From Phoronis australis (lineage: Eukaryota; Phoronida; Phoronidae): a stretch of DNA of 64,000 nt. A program made the translations under genes and the position numbers. Of this stretch, positions 34,875 to 47,232 are shown piece by piece. The stretch covers positions 62,001 through 126,000 of the forward strand of contig NMRA01000730.1 of the NCBI GenBank assembly GCA_002633005.1, in the 5' to 3' direction. Within the stretch, counting starts at the first letter, position 1. The number at the start of each line of letters is the position of its first letter. The notes beneath the pieces are model-generated. The model worked only from the letters and a program-made list of their open reading frames with translations. It was not told where the DNA came from and searched no databases.

Positions 34875-37800
34875 ATGGACCTTGTATTTATGTACTATGT
34901 TCTTTATTTTGTTATACTTCCACAAGTTATCTCGATTGGTAAGCATTTATATGGTATACTATTTGTATTATCTTATCAATGCGTTGGTTACGTCGCACAC
35001 CCCCACGGCACAGCAAAAGTTCTCAACTACACTACTCCTACTGGCACTAGTCGGATTAATGGATCCTGATTTAGCGAACCAGGCAATAACTGAATAACGG
35101 CTATGTTCTTTAGTGGAAGAAACTGGTTTTCTAAATCATTGTCCATTACATCCAACTAGTGCCAACAGTGTTATGAAAAATTACCTGGTCCAATTAGTTA
35201 CGAACCCGTTTCCTTGCTTCAGCTTGTACTGAAGGCTTCAGTGCTAGGCATCTTGACTTAACCAGTCGACCAAAGAACAATTGCCCCTAGGCAAGTGATT
35301 AAGAGAGGCCTTTATATTAGGCCTTCTAATACTACACTCACTGTATGTTCTGCGCGTTTTGTTGATTTGCGCAATATGCGGATGACGTCATCAAAAGCGG
35401 GGGAAATCCATATACTGCGCAGGCCCGTTTATGGATTCCTAAAATGCGCAACACTTTAGGAATCGTGCCGATTTACGGGTAATAGAACAGGAAATGCTTC
35501 ATATGATAATGATTCGATGATAATAGTCCAAAATAGATTTGCCTCACTTTTAATGCCGCCCTCAGATCGGACCATCCGCCTCGATCCTCCTCAGCCGTTA
35601 TGACACTATCAAACTCAGGAGGCTGTGTGTTCCCTTTCTACTGTTGTGAGTACGTACTGATGTTCAGCGCCAATGTAGTGAGAAATCACCTAGTCCAAGT
35701 TTCGAACCCGTGCCCCTTGCTTCAATGTCAGGCGTCCTACTGAGAAACCAGTCAACCAAAGAGCAATTGCCGTGGGTGAATGATTAAGAAAGGCCTTTAT
35801 ATTACTGCACTAACTGCAGATTCACCACAACAGGTTAACTGCATCGCCGTCTCAATTGGCCACAGTCGACACAGTGCGGCCATCCCATAGACCGTTTATA
35901 CGCCGGCAGCTTTTCGACTAATTATGCCTCAGACTGATTAAATTTTGAAAGTCATATTGCTACAAGTACCTTCTGTGTATAGAGGAATACCTCCTTAGCC
36001 AGGGATCTGAATCCCTCGATTTTGGGGCTGAATATCAGCATTCCCCTCATGAGGCCCATGGGCGGTGCAGCACTGAAAAAAGTGGGGGAGCTATAGCCCC
36101 CAGCCCCTATGGTGCACTGCCCATGAAAATTCGAATCACCTATGACTCGCACAGATGACAATTTGAAAGAGTACAAAAATGTTAGGTTTGGCTACTTATG
36201 ACAGAACCTATGAGAGGCATGCAACAGAGAGGGATTGCTATTGATGGTGATCGAGAGGTAGAATTTATCCCTCTCGCAAAAAAATCCCCTCTCAGAAGGC
36301 ACAGGCACCTTCCCCCCTAGACTGAACAAGGGCCTTTAGTCTATGAGGCAGTTGATGTCTCTAGCTTTTCCCATCTTGAACAAATACTCTCGTAACCAAA
36401 CTTTTTTCAAAGAGCTCTTTACTCAGTTGCTCAATTTGCCAACTGGCCATTTTTAATGTGCTCGTGTTGGGGATATGACGTGATAATTCTTAGAGCCTGA
36501 ACCATTTTATTGCTTCTGCAGTGGGGCGAGGGTTGTTAGGAATGTGATGCTGCAAACTCTCCAGTTGATGTCCATGAATATGTCCAGGTTTCGTTTTGAG
36601 TCAGCACTATCATGAGGATCTCTGCTTAAGACACCCTTGGAGGTTAATTGTCATCTTTCCATAGCTGCAGTTTTCACTCATCGCTGTAGCGAGTTTGAAT
36701 TGGCTCTTCTGCGTCGAGTTCAAAAGAGCAATGAAAAGCATTGCCACCAGTGTAAACTCTTAGGAGATTAATCAGTTCTTTAGTAAATCGGGACATTTTG
36801 GATGTTGGGCGCCACCTCACTTTTTCTGATTTCAAGACTTATATGTAAATCCTCACAGCATGGACATGGAACTTCGAACATGTTCTTAATTTTTGTAATT
36901 ATCGCCGAGTTTGTATTTTTTGCATAAGAAAACCTACTCTGCCTGGGGCACCCCTACTCTGCCTGAGGCACCCCTACTCTGCCTGGGGCACCCCTACTCT
37001 GCCTGGTGCACCCCATATTTCCCTCCTTTTACTGAGCAGGATTGACATGTATAATTTTTTCTTGTTTTTGTTTTACTTTTTGTTCCTGTTAATATTATGC
37101 ATGGATTGAAAATTCTAAATTGTTGAGAGTCATCGCGTGACAAAGAAGAAAAGCTAACAATGAAATGTCATTGGTCACTTTCCACTATTTTCTTTCAGTT
37201 TCAGCGTCACCATCGCATGTCTCTTCAGGAGTACACTTCGACGATATAGGGCCCACATCTGCCAACCTTTCCTGGGCCACGGCCTCTAATTCCTCGTTTT
37301 GCAACTTGGGCTACTCAATAAGTGGGTCAAGTGTTGAGATGGAGCGCATTGAGCCAAACACAGGAAGCGGCCGATTTCTTTACCGATGTTGGCTTGGCGA
37401 TCTTCAAGAAGCAACAAATTACAGCCTCTCCATACAATGCAGAAATGCAAGTAAAATTGTAGTATGGCAGACGATGGAGCACTTTAAAACTCGTGAGTAT
37501 TTGAGACTAAATCTTCCCACTTATAGAGGAGGCAGTGTGGCCTAGTGGGATAAGTGTCCATAACTCAAGGTTGTGGGTTTGATTCCCATTGGGCACTCTG
37601 CTAGACCCTCGAGTCGGGTCTCTAGCTCCTCAGCTCAGTTATCAACTAATAAAACATGAAAATAGTTCCAGGTGATCAATACTGTGGCCCACGTGAGCGG
37701 CCTGTGCAAGCAGTCTTGTACAGCTTTTTACCCACTTTTCAGGTTATTTTACAGTACATAACAAAATTATTGGACAAAATTACCCAGAATTCCATCATGA

Positions 37801-40800
37801 TGATCGAAAGTCATTGGAATTCCATAGTGCGACAGCTGAGTGCAAGTAGCATTCGCCTGATGAAATGAAACAAAATTTTCTGATTATTTTGATGTGCATG
37901 TGGTATATTCCATAAGCTCGAGTCATGGTACTGATGTAAATGTGTGATAGGCTTGTGAAGTTGCCATTGTTTGCATGTGCACGAGTCTTGCATAAGAAGT
38001 CTTAAAATTTTTACTCGAAAAAAGAATATTTTACATTAGCCCAGCCTAGGAGAGAACTTGTATTGTCCTTTAAATATAATTTTCAGATAGTTGCTGCATC
38101 CTGTGTCATTATCAATATAAGTTTAATCATTTCTTTTAGAACAGATTAGAACAATATAATTGAAAAGAGGTTTTTCCTAGTCTCGTTGAAAGTATGTTGT
38201 AAGTGAAATCAACTTAATCGTAGACCTTGGAGTTGGAGTTCGAACGTTTCGAACTGTGCTCTACAGTTCTTTTTCAAGGGCTGGTAGGGGATTGTCCTGA
38301 TTTCCGGTCCTTATGTTACCCGGAAGTAATATAGCGTCGTAGATCGGTGGGAGTTGTAGACCTTGGTCCCAGTTCATGGTAGGCTTTTTGGCTTTAGAAA
38401 ATAATGTTGACTCTTTGATCTTCCTAGAAAACCAGTATTCTTCTTGGGCCAGTATTTTGGCATGTTTGTCACATACACTTTATGTGACAAACATGGGGTA
38501 TGGGTGAATTGACACACACGGACTCAAGTCTATGCCACAGCATGCTAGTTAGGGCTATGTTAGTTTTTTGTCCTTTTTTGCTTCTAATTTAATGGGTCCG
38601 TTGGTCACAGCTAAACAATCTCTGTACATGTACATCAATGAAATTACTAATGAGATGCGCTATTATAATTATCCCAGTTCTTTGGTGGATCTTCATGAGA
38701 TATACTGCCACATGTCTTCCTAGTCGGGAAAGCCCGGAGGCATTTGTTTACTTTAGCACCCTCTAGTGACAAATTGTCATTGCATCTGCCTTAATATCTA
38801 ACAAGTCTTGTTTAATGAACCTTCATGAAATTTGACCTATGTGTTCCTAATGTGAGGAGCACAGTTGATTTTGAGTTTTGGATGGCTCTGATTACTATTT
38901 AAAGGAGAAGGCAACCTTTTTCCATGTCATTTTTAGTAAAAATGCGGTTCGCTGATTATAATTTATTAATTAGTCTTGCGTTACTCTGGAACTGATGTTT
39001 AGAGGGTTAAGAATTTCCCGCCATTTCGTTTTCTTATAGTCTGACTGTGTGACCTGCTGAGTCGGTCATTGTTTTACCTCGGTTGTCGTTTGCATTGTTT
39101 TATGAGTCAGTCAACATGCCGCATGGTAGTTGCGTACCTGGGTGTACTCATTATAGTCTCACACACTTCGGGTATGCCATTACACCACTTTCCGAAAGAT
39201 GACATGCTCAGCTGTACTTGGCCCGTTCGTGTGAAGAACGCATCGTTACCATTCACGTAATGTACAAAGCAGCAAGCATTTTCTGCCATTGCATTACAAA
39301 AGAGGTATGTACCAGAAATTGATGCAGTTTCTTGCAAAACAACACCTGAAGAAGGGTGCCCTACTGTCACTGTTGATTCCCAGCAGTGCACTGTTGATTC
39401 CCAGCAGTGCACCGTCGCCATCCCAGAGAAATGCGTTTTTGAAGCGAGAAGCCTCGCGAGCTGTGGCCACTACAGTGGCTGGAGGCACTTCATCTACTGT
39501 CATCTGTGCCTCCAAACGTACCCCCAGAGCATGCAATTCCGGGAACTGGCAGTGATTGGCCCTGTTCTGGTGTTGTCTCCAGCCCAGAGCCTGTAAGCAG
39601 TCCTTCAGCTATGTTGAGTAGCGGGAGTCAATACAGGCCAAGTTCAACACCTAGTGGGGAGAACAGTTCGTCGTCTAGTGGTCAGGCCGGTGAGCCAAAC
39701 TTTGATAAGTTTATTGTGGACTTGACTAAAGTATTGGAGCTATGTAGAAGGACAAGGGAGTCAGACGGTTGGATGCAAGCGGTTTGGATGCTCAGGTCAC
39801 CATCCAGTGGGAACACCATGGGCATTCCATTGAGGTCGACATAACAGTGCACACCGTGCTTTAAACTGCACCAAGACGTCTATTGTCAGTCTCTGCCTCA
39901 TCCCTCTCAACAACTGTCTGTATTCTGCCTCACTATACTCAGGCTCAAACATATATCCACCCACTGCTACTACAGACTAAAAGATTCCTAAATACAACCT
40001 AATTGAGTTAACAACCTAGCTTGTCATAGAATACTCGTCGATGGAAAGTGGTGACGACAATTTTAGGAGACCAGCACAAAAACAACTGTAGAACAGATCC
40101 TCACAGTAACTGAAACGCACTAGAAATGAAATGGTAGGAAATTCTTAACCCTAGAGTAGTGCACGACTAATTAATAAAATTACGAAGAAGCGTAATTAAC
40201 TGAAGCATATGTCTGGAATAATCAACGAGCAGTATTTTTACGAAAAATGACACGAAAAAAGGTTGCCTTCCCCTTTAAATATTTTTCAAAATGTACTCCT
40301 CTTATACCGTTACCGTTTGTAATGCGCATGGTGGGCACATATGAAAACTGTGCGTTGATTGTACTTGTTTACTATGTTATGTGTGAGAATGGATCATTGA
40401 TACTGCTGGATTGAGATTTGAAGTGGCCATTTCAAGACGTGAAGCCTTGTTCTAGGACCATCAAATGCTAAAACCATAAAGAAGTTGGCAAATAAAGTCT
40501 CATGGTGAACACACAATTCATGGTGTGGAAATAAAGTTTTTACTATTGTTTCCAGTATCCAAACCCACGCCATTTAATAGGACCACCATTCAATCAACAA
40601 CAGAGGTCTCCACTGATACAACCATTACATCAGAAGCTGCAACGACACAGGTCATCAACACAGCACCACCGCCATCTGCTGGAACCGCGTTAGACATCGT
40701 CCTTGGTGCTCTATCAGCTCTGTTGGGTGTTATATTAATGGGTATTGTGACGTTCTACCTCTGGCGAAAATACCAACGTCGAAGAAGAATTCGACAATTT

Positions 40801-42163
40801 TTCAGGTATGGGTATTCTCATGTATGCATTAACACAGCATTATATTAATGCTCTTTATATGCACGTACTGAACTGTTCATTGTGATTAGGTTTTACTGTA
40901 GTCAGTTATGACAGAGGTACAATAAATAATGGTAAAGCTTCACACGCTGCTGTATGTTGATCTCAGGAACCCATTTGGGAGGGCTGGGCTATGTATAATA
41001 CATGAGGGGTAATAATACAATTATCCTCTCAGCTAGGACCATAAGCCCTTTGTTAAGTTGTATTGAGTTGCCCAGTCCTAGTGAGACAGCTGTATGACTA
41101 AGAGCAGGATCGACAAAGATCTGCTTTCACTGACCTTGCATGTCAGTTTCAAAAGTCCTATTGTATGGGAGCGACACCCATGGTCTACAATGGTCGCACA
41201 AACTTCTAAGCCCCTATGCTGACTAGCTACCCTCTCCAAGTTCAAATGGGGAGGGAGCTTCCATGTAGAATTCACTCATTTGTGGGGTTTTCTTCAGGAA
41301 ACACCAGCCTGTTACAGGTGTTAATTCCATTAACCTAACCCTTTTGTAGAGGTCCTTGGACAACTGTTTTGTTAACCCATTAAGCCTGAAATAGTACAAT
41401 TGATGTCATGCTGTCAAAAATGAGCGTTTGGAGAAACAGATATTATAAAAAATCCTATTGTTGATTTTTACAGGATAGTGCACCCTTTCTCAGAATATTT
41501 TACCTGCTTAAGTGAACAATTTTGCGGGGTAAATCAGAAAAGGAGAAAAGACTGAGATGCTTTTACAGTGAATTTTGTTGGAAGGCACTCATTTGTAACG
41601 GAACTGGTAGCGAAATTTTGTAGGCAGTGAGTCTTATATGGAAGTACTCCCCGGTGCAATTTTTATCTGTATTTCAAAGGTGACCGATCTTATGTTTGTT
41701 AAATGGCGTTGCAGGCACACGTGGGAGTACACCCCCCCCCCCATCTCCCACCTACGAATTTTTCTGTCCTTACACTCTAGGCTAACATTACTGATGTTTT
41801 GTTTGTGTTTTGTCATTGTAGACACCATCAACTTGCTCAGCCTTTTCCATCAGAAGTTAACATGTAATCCAGATGATGTTTGTGAAGTGGCGCCACCACT
41901 TGGGAGAACTAACAAATTTGAGGGTGTTGTGCAATAATACAAAGAAAGGTGTTGTGCGTCACAAGGATCCTGTTGGAATACCCGCCAAAGGCTTAACATA
42001 GTGGTGCTACTTGTAGGGGCGTACTTTGGAGATTTTGTCAATCGGGTTTGTTTTCATCCNCCTCCAGTCTTATTTAACGCTATGCTTGAGTGTGTTTTCC
42101 CGCCTTTATTCTATGTGCAGATCAAGGGATGAACTTGAGCCAATGTCACTGAAGGTCGTATAG
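34875..42163 (+). CDS. Small type I membrane protein with one fibronectin type III domain
   Basis: Four exons with matching phases give 216 residues: 34875-34938, 37199-37492, 40556-40805, 42121-42163. Exon 1 encodes a signal peptide (MDLVFMYYVLYFVILPQVIS). Exon 2, a symmetrical phase 1-1 exon, encodes an FN3-like module at about residues 22-119 (PTSANLSWATAS, YRCWLGDLQEATNYSLSIQC) with several N-glycosylation sequons. Exon 3 encodes a Thr-rich stalk, a membrane span at about 165-189 (LDIVLGALSALLGVILMGIV) and a very basic juxtamembrane RKYQRRRRIRQFF. Exon 4 is a short tail, RSRDELEPMSLKVV. There is no kinase, phosphatase or recognised signalling motif in the tail. An adhesion or receptor-like role is only inferred. 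Additional exons between exons 1 and 2 cannot be excluded. I recognise no named orthologue. An intron carries a transposon at 38903-40274. Confidence 0.7.
35045..35161. mobile_element. Palindromic MITE (ACTAGTCGGAT type)
   Basis: 117 bp just downstream of the FN3 gene's signal-peptide exon. Ends are CACTAGTCGGATTAATGG and CCATTACATCCAACTAGTG. Inner arms have TTTAGCGAACCAGG and AACTGGTTTTCTAAATCA; the spacer holds AACTGAATAACGG. Confidence 0.8.
35190..35340 (-). repeat. tRNA-derived SINE
   Basis: Read on the minus strand it has GGGGCAATTGTTCTTTGGTC, then GACTGGTTAAGTC (A-box-like) and ACGGGTTCGTAAC (B-box-like). It aligns with 35690-35815. Confidence 0.6.
35690..35815 (-). repeat. tRNA-derived SINE
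   Basis: Minus-strand copy: GGCAATTGCTCTTTGGTTGA, GACTGGTTTCTCAGTAGGAC and GCACGGGTTCGAAACTTGG (B-box). It shares with the copy at 35190 the 5' flank AATATAAAGGCCT.TCTTAAT. No intact tRNA fold is claimed. Confidence 0.65.
35900..36480 (-). repeat. Dispersed repeat copy 3, split by a nested insertion
   Basis: On the minus strand this matches 9935-10170, but the match is broken. 35922-35993 aligns with the distal part and about 36341-36480 with the proximal part. The intervening 35994-36340 has no counterpart in copy 1. Part of the insert (about 36230-36340) is related in reverse orientation to 60430-60510, including GGAAGGTGCCTGT. Confidence 0.6.
36933..37014. repeat. 20-bp tandem repeat
   Basis: Four units of TACTCTGCCTGGGGCACCCC with single-base variants, starting at 36935, 36955, 36975 and 36995. 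It lies in the FN3 gene intron 185 bp before exon 2. Confidence 0.85.
37530..37660 (+). repeat. tRNA-derived SINE, second type
   Basis: GGCAGTGTGGCCTAGTGGGA (A-box-like), then GTGGGTTTGATTCCCATTGG (B-box within a T-arm) and CACTCTGC, which could pair with the first bases. A short hairpin (AGACCCTCGAGTCGGGTCT) follows. The head differs from the 35 kb SINEs, so it is a separate family. Confidence 0.6.
39116..39330 (+). pseudogene. Degenerate THAP domain of a transposase
   Basis: Pieces of a THAP C2CH module lie in order in different frames: SCVPGCTHYS, then GMPLHHFPKDD followed by TWPVRVK, then SSKHFLPLHYKRGMYQK. At least two frameshifts and the loss of one expected cysteine separate them. This is a fossil and not a host gene. 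Confidence 0.65.
39828..39970 (-). pseudogene. Minus-strand open fragment of the transposon
   Basis: Read on the minus strand: GGYMFEPEYSEAEYRQLLRG, then FKARCALLCRPQWNAHGVPT. The YMFEPE-type acidic start resembles accessory open frames of THAP transposons as I recall them; this is inference. It converges on the THAP fragment, and the middle of the element seems deleted. Confidence 0.4.
42060..42060. other. Assembly join (single N)
   Basis: Lies in the last intron of the FN3 gene, 61 bp before its final exon. No duplication surrounds it, so it may mark missing sequence. An exon could be absent here. Confidence 0.6.
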
Positions 42164-45100
42164 GTGCACTGAGATGTGGTGTCAAGTGTAACATGATTAA
42201 TTAAAAGTACACTAAACGTGTAACTTCTGTCAAAAAGAAACAATTTTTTACTTAGGTCACCTATCATAAAATCAGTCTCGTCCTACTCCTTTCTTGGCAT
42301 ATGAAGAATTGCTATGTCTTCATCACTTCAGAACTGGCTCTTAAAGTTGCTTTGTCTTGATGGATTAGTCGTAGCCACCCAAGCAGTATGGCTTTTGGTG
42401 TATTCCAGATATTTTGCTATAACCAATTTCAGATTTAACTGAAAATAATAACTGCGATAATGGTGTTACTTTAGAAGAATAAATACGCCTGCGAAAAAGA
42501 TGTTTTGATCTTCAAAACGTGGTTTATAGTTTGGCTCTGGTTATTGATCCGTACAATGTAGCTTTCCTGTTACTGCAGTGGTGTTTTGTTATTTTTCGTC
42601 CAATTAGTTATCACCCAGGATTGGTCCCTGCTATTTGTGTTAGTCTGTGAATGAAATTTCGTAATCAGCATTTCAAATGAAAGCGTTACCTAGGGTGCGT
42701 TTGTGGAAAAAGGCACACTAAAATCTTTTTGACAACCTAACGTGGACAATCTGGGAAACAGTAAAACTGACATAAGTCGGACATGCATCAGTTGGATTTT
42801 TGCTTGAAAGGATACTAACCCCCTCATTTGATGATTTCAACCAATCGTTGTTCTGTTACCTGTTAATGCATCATTGGCATTAATCTTGAAATGTAAATGC
42901 AGGAATCAACTAAAAACTCATACTCTCTACTTCACAAATTGGACATCTTGCTCCTTGGTGGGTGGTCTTTCTCCAAAGCTGCCACGTAATTGGCTAAAAA
43001 TGTAGGTCATGCTAATCTGTTTAGCAGACTTCGAAAGTTTTCAAATTTTCCTTTAAACTTTACAGGGTTGTCAAGGGTTACAAAGCATTATTTTGGATGA
43101 GGAAATCGCTTTTAATACATGATCATAGGCCAAAACTGGGTTTGGTATACTTTCAACTTGAACAAAGTTCACGGGTACAGCTTTTCACTCGGGCCTTCAC
43201 ATAATATAGATTTGCCATATTCGGATTGAATCTCTCAGTCCGATTGCATCAGACTTATGTGAGTTGTATTGTGGTTTTAAGATTGCATTTACAAATCAGT
43301 TTTTATCTTGCATAAATTACCAAAATGTTAACCGAGCTCAATTGTCAGTTGCTAAATCTGTTAATGATAATAATGTGAAGCATGTCAGCAGAAAGTCATT
43401 TTGTATGCTATTTTATTCTGTCGTCGTATTCAGGGAAAATGTACGTTGCCCAGTAGTAGTTATGTCCAGCCAAAGTAGGCATGTTTATAACCACCGTATG
43501 TTTGGTTATTTGGTTATAGAGAGCCTCACGGGAGTAGAAATGTACTCCATATGTAATTCCGCCCAGTTTAATGCCCTTGTTTGGCTGAACACCGCCTCCT
43601 GATTTTCCAAATTTCACTTTTTGATGCCTCAAAAATCCCAGACTTCACTTCCTTTCTATTTCCGTTGGCATTATGCCAAAAATACCGACCTTCGCCTAAA
43701 ATGACTTTGAATGTTTGCCAAGTACAGTGGGTAACTTTAACTCACCAGACGGTGTATATGAAGAAAGCCCTTCATTTTAATGATCCAGATGGAGAGCAGA
43801 TAGTAGACCATCAGTTCATGGGAGAAGGGTCCCATATCACTATTTGTTTACAGGCATTTCTGTGGTAGGGCCCGTGTTACACTAGCACCACCTAGGGAAT
43901 TTTTAGTTGCCTATTGTTCACGTAACCTGGGCCAGGTTGACTCTCAGTGACGAGCAGTTACACGGAAGTTTTGCGATTATCAAGGACGGAAGAAATGTCG
44001 GATGAAGTGGTGTTCTCACCTTCTGAATGACGTATTAGCTTTGCCCGCTGGCAGTCACCTTTTGCCCTTGTTCTTGAGGCAGCTACCCTTTGCCACTTAG
44101 CTGCCCAAGTGTTTTTAAATGTAGCAAGTGACAAGATTTTGTCTGCGCCATTGTAGGCAGCCAGGGATAATGTGCAACCCAATATTCACTAGGGTGTGCT
44201 AATGTGACAACATTACATGTGTATGGGCATGTGTTTAGGTATTCACTTGGGGCTAGGTGTTCTCACCGGTATTAATGGTGAGTGTTTGGGCAGTGACAGA
44301 ACGGGATCTGTCAGCACAGAGACCACCGCATGATGAACTTAAGTCGCGAGTATTTGGATCATAGCTGGTATTGACTTTGAGGAAATAATAAGATTATTTT
44401 TCACTGTATTAAAATCTGTATTTGTGTTGAGTCATAAACATTGTAGCCATCATTAATTTGAGATGACAATTGATCAAAAATTGAGCTCAGGGGCTCACAA
44501 TTTGAGTGTGGAGGCTGAAAATGGTAACCCACCTTGCTCGAAGAAGCCTGGTGAGAACATTGCGACCCTTAGCAAGCAGACTCTCCTGTGCTAATGTTTA
44601 TTTTATGCTTTCGGTCTGTTCAGGGGTCCGCACCACAAAGTAGAGGAAATGAATGAACTTTGCTCAGTTGATGAAAGACAAGTGTTGAAATTATTTAGAC
44701 GTGTACAGGAGACAAAGTTTATCATTTTGGGGGTCTGGATGTCCTGACCATGAACATGAATTTAATTTCTTATGACTGCCTCATTTTTAATTACATCAGT
44801 TTTTAAAGTTCATGTTCGTTCAATGTTTCGTCAAATGAACATGAACTTTTTTATTTGTGCGGCGATTGTTTTTAATGCCTCATTTTTACGTGAAAAGTGT
44901 TAGTGAGCTATTTTGTGCTTGATTATGTTGCATTAAAGTGTGCATCATATACTCTGTATGTAAGTTGTCCAAAGAATATATCAAGCGTTTGTTATATAGG
45001 TATATTTTAGTGGTTATTGTATATTATTTTTAATTGTCTGTTTTGAGAAATTGAACATGTAGACATATCAATTCGATAGTAAAAGTGTGCACTGGTTTAG

Positions 45101-45989
45101 TCAAGGGTATGAAGTAATCCTGATCATTTTCAGGTATAACATTTCCTTTTTCACAAGCTCCACAGGTGTTCCAATTAACAGCATTGTTTTGGCATGGACA
45201 CAATTGTATTCTCTTGAGCCTTGTTTCGTTTGCTATCCACCTGGATTCTCATTGACCACAAACACCTATGCCACCTATCAAAAAATAAAACTTGACTTGT
45301 CTGCCATATTGTGTCCCATATTTGTGAGGTTTTACCCTAAGTGTCTATTATTCTCTGCTGGAGTATGTTAAGATTTACTTTGATGAGTGTCTTGTCCAAA
45401 TGTGTACTTGATGACCCCTAGATTTCGACTAAACACTCCAGATTTCAAGTTCAGACTCGTACCTATAGCTGTAATGCTGAGGTAAACAAGTGTAGCTAGG
45501 ATTAGACAGTTATTCACATAAAGTCATAAGTACTCCAGCACAGAATTTTGCGCGCCTAAAAAATGAAGGGCTCGAATTTTCAGAATTTGGACCTTGTGGA
45601 CTTCTGTCTTGTTTTCTACTTCTTTCGGATTTTTTGTTTCTCTGAGGCGGATCTTTTGGCCCACTCAAAATTGATTTTGATTTCTGTTACAAAGATAAGC
45701 CTCCCCTTTGGGGTCCCCAAGTGGCATAATGTCTCGTGTGACATGTTTTATGATGCATATGCTTAGAGTACCCGAGAAGGAAATAGAAATATAAGAATTG
45801 CAATAGATGAGATAAGAAATACACCCAGCTCATTAATAATGAATTGTGTCCCTGACAAAAGAAGCCTATACCTGTGGTCATTATGGAAGAAAGACTACCC
45901 TGATATAGGACTACTTACCTTAGTGTCTTGGTTATTTGACTTGGGTTCTTATCACAGGGCTTCATTAGATATGTGCTGATGACTTGATT

Positions 45990-46155
45990 GGGGGCTCATA
46001 ATTCTCCTCTTTTCAGAGGATTTCCTCTTATTTGATTTCCGGTTTCCCCTTTTTGTCTTTTTAACATTATTTTGACTTTATTCGTACAAAAAATGTTTGT
46101 GGCAGTTAAATTTTATGACACAAAAAGTATTTCTACCACATAAGCCAATTTGCAG
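45990..46155 (+). repeat. Dispersed repeat shared with 24760-24935
   Basis: Same block order as the copy in PIGG intron 10: AGAGGATTTCCTCT, ATTTGATTTCCGG, TTTTGACTTTATT, AAAAATGTTTGTGGCAGTT and GTATTTCTACCACATAAGCC. Confidence 0.6.
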
Positions 46156-46750
46156 AACCATACCTTCATTGGTCATTACCATCCCTGTTGATTTCATTTT
46201 CTCATTTTGCTTGGAGGTCCTTAGTTTCGGACCTATGGTGGACATTTAGTTGAATTCTTGATTTTATTTGCAAGTTACTTCTTTGCATAATGTTATTTTA
46301 TGATGTTCTATTTTTACTGTTATTGTCAGTTTTGAAATGTTTAATGTGTAGTTGAATAATGATTTTGCTGCAAATAATTCTGTTTTAATTTATTCTTGAA
46401 AATTGGCCCAAGGTATCTAGATGCTTTTGCCATTTGACCCTAAAATCACCCTTGTTTCATTGTAATCTAGAAAGCCTGGTATTAAAACTTTTATTAGCTG
46501 AACCATTCTAAATTTTCGGCTCAGGATATTGAGGGGATAATTCAACTGCTGGATGTTCACATAATTTATTAACTGATTAAAGAAAATTTCTATTATTTCT
46601 TGTTGGTGTCAAAGTCTATCTGGTTGTAAGGAATTAACTTCATGTTTAAAGTCAACCTTTGGATCACTTATCTGTATGAGATTGGTCTCAAATAGTATGC
46701 AAATTGATTTCTGGGCTTATAGTGAACTTTTTCAACTTGATTTGTGGCAG

Positions 46751-46915
46751 GGGTCATTTTATTCGTCATGGGGGGTGGGGGGTGCCAGGGCAGAGTATTA
46801 GGCAGGATTTTGCCCTCATACATTCGCACTTCCGAACTGCCAAATGAAATCAGGGCAAATTTTAGGGGGGGGCATGGCCCCTTTGGCCCCCTCTAAATCC
46901 GCTACTGGAGCCGAG
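46751..46915. mobile_element. hAT-like non-autonomous element (tentative)
   Basis: GGCAGGGGTCATTTTATTCG at one end and CCCCCTCTAAATCCGCTACT at the other, with G-rich and C-rich inner flanks. The style is that of the CAGGGGCGGATCC-type termini common in invertebrate genomes. Surrounding sequence (ATTGGTCTCAAATAG at 46682, then GAACAAGTTGAGG at 46917) resembles the 25777 family, so it may be nested in a copy of that element. Confidence 0.4.
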
Positions 46916-47232
46916 AACAAGTTGAGGCCTTCTCTAAATCAAATGTTAGTTTCTTCTACTGAACGACAGTAGTGCAGCTTTAAAGACCCCCTCCCCTTTA
47001 TATTTACTGTAAAACTAAGTAAATAAACAGATATATCCAAACAAACTGGTTTCGATTTAGACATCGTCTTCATACCTTGGGAGATACAATGCGAGATCGT
47101 CTGCGATAGGTATCCGCAACCCTGCCAAGATGACTGCCATTCTGTGTACTTGCCAAAACCTTTGTGGTAAAGGGGATATACATATTATTATTGTTTTTAT
47201 TATTGTTATTTGTATTTTAGTTATTCTATGCG

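Larger units (their letters stand above)
38903..40274. mobile_element. THAP-encoding DNA transposon relic (Kolobok-like)
   Basis: A 1372 bp element in intron 2 of the FN3 gene, flanked by TTAA on both sides (38899-38902 and 40275-40278). Terminal inverted repeats begin AGGAGAAGGCAACCTTTTT on the left and AGGGGAAGGCAACCTTTTTT on the right. They continue with TGTCATTTTT.GTAAAAAT and remain recognisable for over 100 bases, including GGGTTAAGAATTTCC. Inside are a broken THAP zinc-finger sequence on the plus strand and a second open fragment on the minus strand. TTAA target sites plus a THAP domain are the known hallmarks of the Kolobok superfamily; piggyBac also uses TTAA but has no THAP domain. 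The element looks dead and internally deleted. Confidence 0.75.

Noticed and set aside
37530-37600. tRNA gene
   Set aside because: T-arm and A-box-like parts are visible, but no proper anticodon stem can be drawn. It has a SINE-like tail.
39506-39844. Ser/Pro-rich host gene in the FN3-gene intron
   Set aside because: It lies wholly between the inverted ends of the TTAA-flanked transposon and continues its THAP fragment, so it is transposon sequence.
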